A DNA stretch of 18,970 nucleotides from Deltaproteobacteria bacterium. GTDB lineage: Bacteria; Desulfobacterota; Anaeroferrophillalia; Anaeroferrophillales; Tharpellaceae. The notes beneath the pieces are model-generated. The model searched no databases, had not been told where the DNA came from, and saw only the letters and a list, made by a program, of their open reading frames with translations. The position numbers and the translations under genes were made by a program. The DNA lies in the NCBI GenBank assembly GCA_030640695.1, contig DAOWIX010000005.1, forward strand, positions 1 to 18,970, in the 5' to 3' direction. Below are positions 14,792 to 18,970 of this stretch, in pieces (position 1 is the first letter of the stretch; the number at the start of each line of letters is the position of its first letter).

Positions 14792-14928
14792 TCGCAACTT
14801 CAGGTGCCGCCCGCGACCTGTCGGGATCGGGGTCATTGCTGGTACACGGTGCGCCAGCACCCCAGCTTTGACCCCTTTTGTGAGAGCGAAGCAATGTTAA
14901 CCGCCATTTTCTACAGCTTTATGGTGGG
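14792..14928 (-). repeat. Structured 137-bp intergenic repeat, copy B (inverted)
   Basis: Inverted counterpart of the repeat at 11748-11884, read on the minus strand. The 47-nt core is 14829-14875 and differs from copy A at three positions only: two in the tetraloop (TGGC instead of TAAC) and one in the bulge (GTGTA instead of TTGTA). The stems are unchanged. The arms are less conserved but align without gaps. It begins 2 bp after the Spy-like stop and ends 14 bp before the rph stop, between two convergent genes. Confidence 0.85.
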
Positions 14929-14942
14929 CAACTTCGCAACTT

Positions 14943-15683
14943 CTATTTAATTAAACTATCAAGACGACCTTGAAATACCTCTTTTTCAGACTGTTCAATA
15001 ATCTCAGCAATACCTTTTTCGGCGAGATCGAGTAAAGAAGACATCTCCTGTCGACTGAAAGGGTGCTCTTCTGCTGTCCCCTGGATCTCAACCAGCTCAT
15101 CACGGTCTGTCATTATAACATTCATATCGACATCGGCTGTGGAGTCTTCCGGATAATTTAAATCGAGCATTGGCTCACCCTTAATAATCCCGACACTGAC
15201 CGCCGCCAAGCGGCAGCGTAAAGGTTTCCAGTCATCTCCCATCACCGGCTTAAGTTTCATCAAAGCTAATCCCAAAGCGATAAACGCCCCACTAACAGAA
15301 GCGGTGCGAGTTCCACCATCAGCCTGAATGACATCACAATCGAGAATAATCGTGCGCTCTCCCAAATTATCAAGATTGGTTACCGCCCTTAAACTGCGAC
15401 CGATTAAACGCTGAATCTCAAGTGTTCGGCCCCCTTGACGTCCGCGATTAACTTCGCGCCCAGAACGTTCGTGGGTACTGGCTGGCAGCATCGCATATTC
15501 TGCAGTCAACCAGCCACCCCCCGAATCACGCCGAAATTTAGGCACCCCATCCTCGACACTGGCCGTACATAAAACCTTGGTCTGGCCGCAGGCGATCAGC
15601 ACAGAACCCGCCGGATGATCAAGAAAATTGGGAATAATTTCGATTTTACGTAACTGGTCAAATTCACGTCCATCAACTCTCAT
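14943..15683 (-). CDS. rph: Ribonuclease PH
   Basis: RNase PH is a phosphate-dependent 3'-to-5' exoribonuclease that trims the 3' ends of tRNA precursors. The 246-residue length is standard. It opens MRVDGREFDQLRKIEI, the usual N-terminus. Substrate- and phosphate-site residues are visible: R86 in GGRTLEIQRLIGRSLR, GGTRTAS with R126 (phosphate binding), and the catalytic aspartates in LDLNYPEDSTADVDMNV (D180, D186). The C-terminal EEHPFSRQEM segment is also typical. No frameshift like that of E. coli K-12 rph is present. The start ATG 15683 has AAAGGT upstream. The radical-SAM gene ends 15 bp upstream, suggesting one leftward operon. Confidence 0.96.
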   Translation of the reverse strand: MRVDGREFDQLRKIEIIPNFLDHPAGSVLIACGQTKVLCTASVEDGVPKFRRDSGGGWLTAEYAMLPASTHERSGREVNRGRQGGRTLEIQRLIGRSLRAVTNLDNLGERTIILDCDVIQADGGTRTASVSGAFIALGLALMKLKPVMGDDWKPLRCRLAAVSVGIIKGEPMLDLNYPEDSTADVDMNVIMTDRDELVEIQGTAEEHPFSRQEMSSLLDLAEKGIAEIIEQSEKEVFQGRLDSLIK

Positions 15684-15698
15684 ACCTTTATCTCTCCC

Positions 15699-16589
15699 CT
15701 ACAAATAACGATAGTCAGCATAACCGACTTCATGGGTTTTACAATAAGCAACGCCCTGATCCAGGGCTGCCAGCATCCGCTCTTTGTCTTCAGGCAACTT
15801 TCCATCCAACGGCACAATATTAGAGGAGTGGTCATTCAAGAAACGTGAAGTCACATTAAGCCCTGCCACAATATCACGCTCCTCTTCAATACTGACTAAA
15901 GGCGTGACCAAGGTAAAGCTGCCTTCCTCAATCCATTTAGCAATATCCGACTTTGGAATAGGAGTCAAAGTCCTGACCCTGATAAAATGAGGGTCGATAG
16001 CGTTAAGCACGCGAATCGTACCCTGACGATGATCCATGGTCTGCTCCATACCCCCAATTCCAAGGAGAACATAAATCGAACAATCAAAACCCGCATCCTT
16101 GGATTTAAGACCACCGGCGATTATTTCATCTGCCGTAGCCCCTTTGCGAACCATTTTCAAAACCGCATCCGACCCGCTTTCAAGACCGATATGGAGCCTG
16201 GTCAATCCAGCCTCACGAATCACCTTAAGGTCTTCAAGTGATTTCTTCATCACAGTTTTAGCCCGGGCATAAGAGGTTACCCGTTTAAGACCGGGAAAAA
16301 CACGATAGAGATGTTCAAGAATTTCAACCAGATCAGCTGCCGACAAAAGCAGACTATTGGAATCACCAAGAAAGACATGGTTGGCATTGGTCCCGTAGAC
16401 CTCTGGCATGAGATCAATATCAGCTTTTATCTCAGCCATCGTTTTCCGTGCAAAGGGATATTTTCGATACATCGAACAGAAAGCGCACTTATTCCAGGGA
16501 CAACCATGGGTTACCCGAAGCAACATACTCTGCGCCTCAGAGGGGGGGCGGTAGGGTGGAAAATCAAATGAATGGGGGGATGAAACCAT
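15699..16589 (-). CDS. Radical SAM protein of unknown function
   Basis: The 296 residues carry a radical-SAM barrel. The iron-sulfur motif is GCPWNKCAFC (C30, C35, C38), spaced C-X4-C-X2-C rather than the common C-X3-C-X2-C. This CPWNKC variant recurs, as remembered, in an uncharacterised Elp3/HemN-like set. Other visible parts are VFLGDSNSLLL, RVTSYARA, LTRLHIGLESGSDAVLKMVRKG (SAM-binding strand and GxExxS region), YVLLGIGG and RVRTLTPIPKS. No B12-binding, SPASM or TRAM domain is seen. The start is ATG 16589, preceded by AGGAG seven bases away; a TTG at 16613 would add eight residues but has no such site. It is co-directional with rph, so a role in RNA or cofactor metabolism is possible but unsupported. 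Confidence 0.85.
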   Translation of the reverse strand: MVSSPHSFDFPPYRPPSEAQSMLLRVTHGCPWNKCAFCSMYRKYPFARKTMAEIKADIDLMPEVYGTNANHVFLGDSNSLLLSAADLVEILEHLYRVFPGLKRVTSYARAKTVMKKSLEDLKVIREAGLTRLHIGLESGSDAVLKMVRKGATADEIIAGGLKSKDAGFDCSIYVLLGIGGMEQTMDHRQGTIRVLNAIDPHFIRVRTLTPIPKSDIAKWIEEGSFTLVTPLVSIEEERDIVAGLNVTSRFLNDHSSNIVPLDGKLPEDKERMLAALDQGVAYCKTHEVGYADYRYL

Positions 16590-16889
16590 ATATAAACTCC
16601 TGCTCCGGATCAACCGAAGAAATAATTACTGCCTCTTCATTCCTGAATGGCTTTAACTGACTAGCAACAACCTTCTTAAGAAGGGAGGTGAATATCACAA
16701 TTTCAAATTCGAGTCACCTTTTTCAATTACTTTAGGCCTATTTCGTCCAGCTGTGACTTCATTATTAAAAAAGAAGTTTCGGCACGGTTGACATTTGTTA
16801 CCTATTACATCTATAAATTAGTCGATGATATCTTTAAATGATGTAGCTATTAAGCAAACATTCTCGAATAGTCTCGGAATCATTAAATC
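16590..16889. other. 300-bp intergenic region between divergent genes
   Basis: No gene is supported. It contains a perfect 14-bp palindrome, CCTTCTTAAGAAGG (16671-16684), about 80 bp upstream of the radical-SAM start. On the other side lies the phnN promoter. The sequence is AT-rich compared with the coding parts. No convincing leftward promoter was found. Confidence 0.6.
16788..16817 (+). promoter_or_regulatory. Promoter of phnN
   Basis: A consensus TTGACA (16788-16793) is followed after 18 bp by TATAAA (16812-16817). The start would be near 16824, giving a leader of about 65 nt. Confidence 0.65.
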
Positions 16890-17456
16890 ATGCCTGAACG
16901 AGGACAAATATACTACCTGATGGGTGCTTCGGGAGCAGGCAAAGACAGCCTGATCAAATATGCCAAGCTTCACAGCAACAGGTTGAAATCAATCAGGATT
17001 GCGAAACGTTACATTACCCGCCCACCTGATACCACTACGGGGGATGATGATCATCATTATATAAAGCCTGCTGAATTTGATAACTTCCTGAAAAAAAACC
17101 GTTTTGCCATGCACTGGATGCGTCATGGTTTCAGCTACGGAATCAGCAAAAAAATTGACACTTGGTTAGATGAGGGAAAAGGAGTTGTGATTAATGGTTC
17201 ACGCCAATATTTACCCCAGGCGCTAAATAACTATCCCGGATTACATGCAATCTTGGTTCAGGCCGATCATCACCTTTTATACGAACGTCTAAAAACACGC
17301 CGACGCGACACCTCGGCAAACATCAAAAAACGGATGCAATGGGCAGAAGATGACATGACTTCTGACAATCAAGCCGCAACATTTACCATTATCAACAATA
17401 ACGGCCCTTTGAAAATCGCCGGCGAAAAGTTTTTGGCAATTCTGCAGCGAAGATAA
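16890..17456 (+). CDS. phnN: Ribose 1,5-bisphosphate phosphokinase PhnN
   Basis: PhnN phosphorylates ribose 1,5-bisphosphate with ATP to give PRPP, the last step of the C-P lyase pathway. It is related to guanylate kinase. The 188 residues show the P-loop MGASGAGKDSL (G12-K18), RYITRPP in the substrate-binding part, AMHWMRHGFSYGISKKIDTWL and the family mark VVINGSRQYLPQA, then the lid-type arginines ERLKTRRRD. Length and motifs are complete. It stands alone: no phnG-M C-P lyase genes are seen in the window, so here it may serve PRPP supply by another route, or the other genes lie elsewhere. The start ATG 16890 has only a weak GGA upstream. It is AT-richer than the left half of the window. Confidence 0.92.
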   Translation: MPERGQIYYLMGASGAGKDSLIKYAKLHSNRLKSIRIAKRYITRPPDTTTGDDDHHYIKPAEFDNFLKKNRFAMHWMRHGFSYGISKKIDTWLDEGKGVVINGSRQYLPQALNNYPGLHAILVQADHHLLYERLKTRRRDTSANIKKRMQWAEDDMTSDNQAATFTIINNNGPLKIAGEKFLAILQRR

Positions 17457-17585
17457 CAAAGTTCACCCATATTGTGAATAACTTTGCTCTGCTTCATCAA
17501 TACACATGACGAACTCTATAAAACGGCCCCCATTCCCTCATAAAAAACCTTGCAGTGACTGTTCTATGAATAATTCATGCTAGAG

Positions 17586-17670
17586 CACTTTACGATTGGA
17601 CGAAGTACAACTTTACGAATAGACGCCATGCAACTTTACAATTAGACGAAGATTGCTTTTACAGTTGGGT
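17586..17670 (+). repeat. Degenerate 22-24 bp tandem repeats
   Basis: Three units plus a fading fourth follow one another: 17586-17607, 17608-17630, 17631-17654, and a partial from 17655. The shared pattern is CAACTTTAC followed by an A/T/G-rich step and TAGACGAAG. The last partial unit runs into the start of the truncated DUF4143 frame. There are no spacers, so it is not a CRISPR array. Its position exactly at the break of the ATPase gene suggests a link to the truncation. Confidence 0.65.
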
Positions 17671-18255
17671 GCTACCCAAAGTGCCCAGCTCCTGAATATG
17701 AGTACCATTGCTGCACCATTTCAGATGACGCGCCAAACGACATCCGCTTATTTTACATTACTGAAAAATATTTTCCTAGTTGATGTTGTACCAGCATGGC
17801 ACAACAATCGGGGAAAACGTCTGATTAAAACCCCTAAAGTACATATGACGGACACAGGACTGGCAACAGCACTACTGGGGTTAAATGCCGACCGACTAAA
17901 TGCTGATCGCAAGATGCTGGGACAGCTTCTAGAAAGCTTTGTCTACAATGAGTTGCGCCGTCAATCAAGTTGGCATGAAACCAAGCTCGGTTTTTATCAT
18001 TTTCGCGATAAGGATCAGTATGAGGTTGATATTGTTATAGAGCAAAATGATGGTACAATTGTCGCTGCCGAAGTAAAGGCTGCGGCCACTGTTACGATCA
18101 AAGATTTCAGGGGGCTGAAGAAATTACAATCCATGGCTGGTAAGGCGTGGGGATCGGGAGTCGTTTTTTATGATGGCGACATGATTTTACCCTTTGGTGA
18201 AAAGATGTATGCGATACCCATCAGTGCATTATGGGGGGACATCGTCGAATCATAA
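17653..18255 (+). pseudogene. 5'-truncated AAA-family ATPase, DUF4143 part only
   Basis: The 200 codons correspond to the C-terminal half of the AAA_14/DUF4143 ATPases. Visible are QLLNMSTIAAPFQMTRQTTSAY (winged-helix-like), the LLKNIFLVDVVPAWHNNRGKRLIKTPKVHMTDTGLATALLG block, ESFVYNELRR, and the PD-(D/E)XK-like end KDQYEVDIVIEQNDGTIVAAEVKAA. Full-length members are about 380-420 residues and begin with a Walker-A ATPase domain, which is absent; an in-frame stop lies at 17620-17622. The first homologous residues follow directly after the tandem repeats. The TTG at 17653 is a nominal start without a ribosome binding site. The endonuclease-like motif looks intact, but without the ATPase the protein is probably not functional. 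Its stop lies next to the truncated end of hepT. Confidence 0.78.
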
Positions 18256-18483
18256 CTGGGGAGTTAATAGACGGGAAAGGGGGCGAATAGGAAAAAGAAT
18301 ATCGGCATCAATTTTTTTGATCCTGTTTAAAGCTTCCCCGACAATTTCAAATTCTCTTTCCACTGCAGCCTTGGTTTTTAAATCAACGTAAAATTCAGCC
18401 TCATCCATATTTTTAGTGAACTCTATAATCAATTCACAGGCTGTAACGGCATCTTCAATGCAAACCAGAGGATCATGCTGCAT
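18250..18483 (-). pseudogene. hepT: HepT toxin gene, 3'-truncated
   Basis: HepT (DUF86/HEPN) is the toxin of the MntA-HepT toxin-antitoxin pair, an RNase. The first ~64 residues follow the family: LVCIEDAVTACELIIEFTKNM, then AVEREFEIVGEALNRI. A normal HepT (~110-140 residues) then has RN-x-x-x-HxY, the catalytic R-X4-H-X-Y motif. Here the sequence departs at about 18285-18297 and ends after 77 residues with an unrelated proline- and leucine-rich tail, so the catalytic histidine and arginine are missing. The start overlaps the mntA stop by 11 bp, the usual coupling. The lost end is replaced by the tail of the convergent DUF4143 remnant, so a deletion or insertion joined the two. An inactive toxin is expected. 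Confidence 0.82.
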
Positions 18484-18769
18484 AAATATTCCTTACATCG
18501 GACAGAATGTAGTTCTTAATCCGATTATTTTTAATCGCTTTCGGCATAACAAGATCAACTGGACGTTTTAACAATGCTTCCAAATCAAACTTTACATTCA
18601 TATACCTTACAATACCGTTTTTTGCGCTATCCAGTTCAATCAGAAAATCGATATCGCTGTTTTCGTTGAAATCATCGGACAGCGCACTGCCAAAAACACC
18701 AAGACTTTTGACACGATATTTCAGGCAGACACTTTCTATCTCGTTCTGAAAGTTATCAAAATTAAACAT
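18473..18769 (-). CDS. mntA: MntA-like antitoxin nucleotidyltransferase
   Basis: A 98-residue minimal nucleotidyltransferase. It has the GSX10DXD signature, GSALSDDFNENSDIDF (G27, S28, D39, D41), and a third acidic position in PVDLVMP (D72). Known MntA antitoxins AMPylate a tyrosine of the HepT toxin to silence it. The length is normal and no frameshift is seen. The ATG at 18769 has GAGG about seven bases upstream. It is the first gene of a leftward pair and overlaps hepT. Because hepT is truncated, this antitoxin may be an orphan. It sits just beyond the 3' end of an rRNA operon, a common landing place for accessory genes. Confidence 0.9.
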   Translation of the reverse strand: MFNFDNFQNEIESVCLKYRVKSLGVFGSALSDDFNENSDIDFLIELDSAKNGIVRYMNVKFDLEALLKRPVDLVMPKAIKNNRIKNYILSDVRNIYAA

Positions 18770-18822
18770 CTCTTACCTCATCAAAATGGTCATTATTTCC
18801 TCTTATAACAGATAACAAGAGC

Positions 18823-18859
18823 AAAAAAAAGCCCCAACAGTCAAAAGACTATCGGGGCT
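18823..18859 (-). terminator. Terminator of the rRNA operon
   Basis: Read on the minus strand, a stem of about 13 bp with G-U pairs (arms 18847-18859 and 18830-18842, loop TTTT) runs into eight T residues (18823-18830 as A on the + strand). It lies about 14 bp after the 5S rRNA end, as expected for the end of a leftward rrn operon. Confidence 0.88.
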
Positions 18860-18872
18860 ATCGTAATAAAAT

Positions 18873-18970
<98 letters not shown>

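Noticed and set aside
17458..17485. AAAGTT/AACTTT hairpin after phnN as a terminator
   Set aside because: The stem is interrupted and no T-run follows, so it is too weak to annotate.
17586..17670. Possible CRISPR array
   Set aside because: Units are contiguous and degenerate, with no unique spacers and no cas genes.

Overview
The window looks like a chromosomal stretch from a Gram-negative, anaerobe-type bacterium, most likely of the Desulfobacterota (old Deltaproteobacteria). This rests on gene content remembered from that group: a galT-glgA pair, a stand-alone FapA/DUF342 protein, a CpxRA-type system with a Spy/CpxP-like protein, and many intergenic palindromic repeats. No species can be named from the sequence alone.

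Left part (1-7113, all + strand). A 5'-cut FapA-family gene is followed by murJ (lipid II flippase) and mltG (endolytic murein transglycosylase), an envelope-building group. A clear sigma-70 promoter then drives galT (hexose-1-phosphate uridylyltransferase), which is followed by glgA (glycogen synthase). galT and glgA are separated by a 123-bp imperfect palindrome that fills almost the whole intergenic gap. A hairpin terminator closes glgA.

Middle (7236-11726, + strand). A soluble three-GAF histidine kinase and a single-domain response regulator form a two-component pair. Next come a tRNA-Ala(CGC) with its own promoter and terminator, and an AzgA-type purine permease that starts with TTG.

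Cpx-like module (11892-14789). A CpxA-like membrane kinase and a CpxR-like regulator are transcribed leftward, and a Spy/CpxP-like periplasmic protein rightward, from a shared 164-bp intergenic region. That region holds GTAAA-type CpxR-like boxes directly upstream of the spy promoter. The module is bracketed by two copies, in inverted orientation, of a 137-bp structured repeat, each lying between convergent genes. The 47-nt repeat core folds into a three-tier hairpin, and the three differences between the copies all fall in unpaired positions. This is the most interesting structure in the window.

Right part (14943-18970). A leftward pair, a radical-SAM protein and rph (RNase PH), is followed by a lone phnN (PRPP-forming kinase) with its own strong promoter. 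An eroded accessory segment comes next: a 5'-truncated AAA/DUF4143 ATPase preceded by 22-24 bp degenerate tandem repeats, then a leftward MntA-HepT toxin-antitoxin pair in which the HepT toxin has lost its C-terminal active-site region. The window ends in the 3' end of a leftward rRNA operon (5S rRNA plus terminator).
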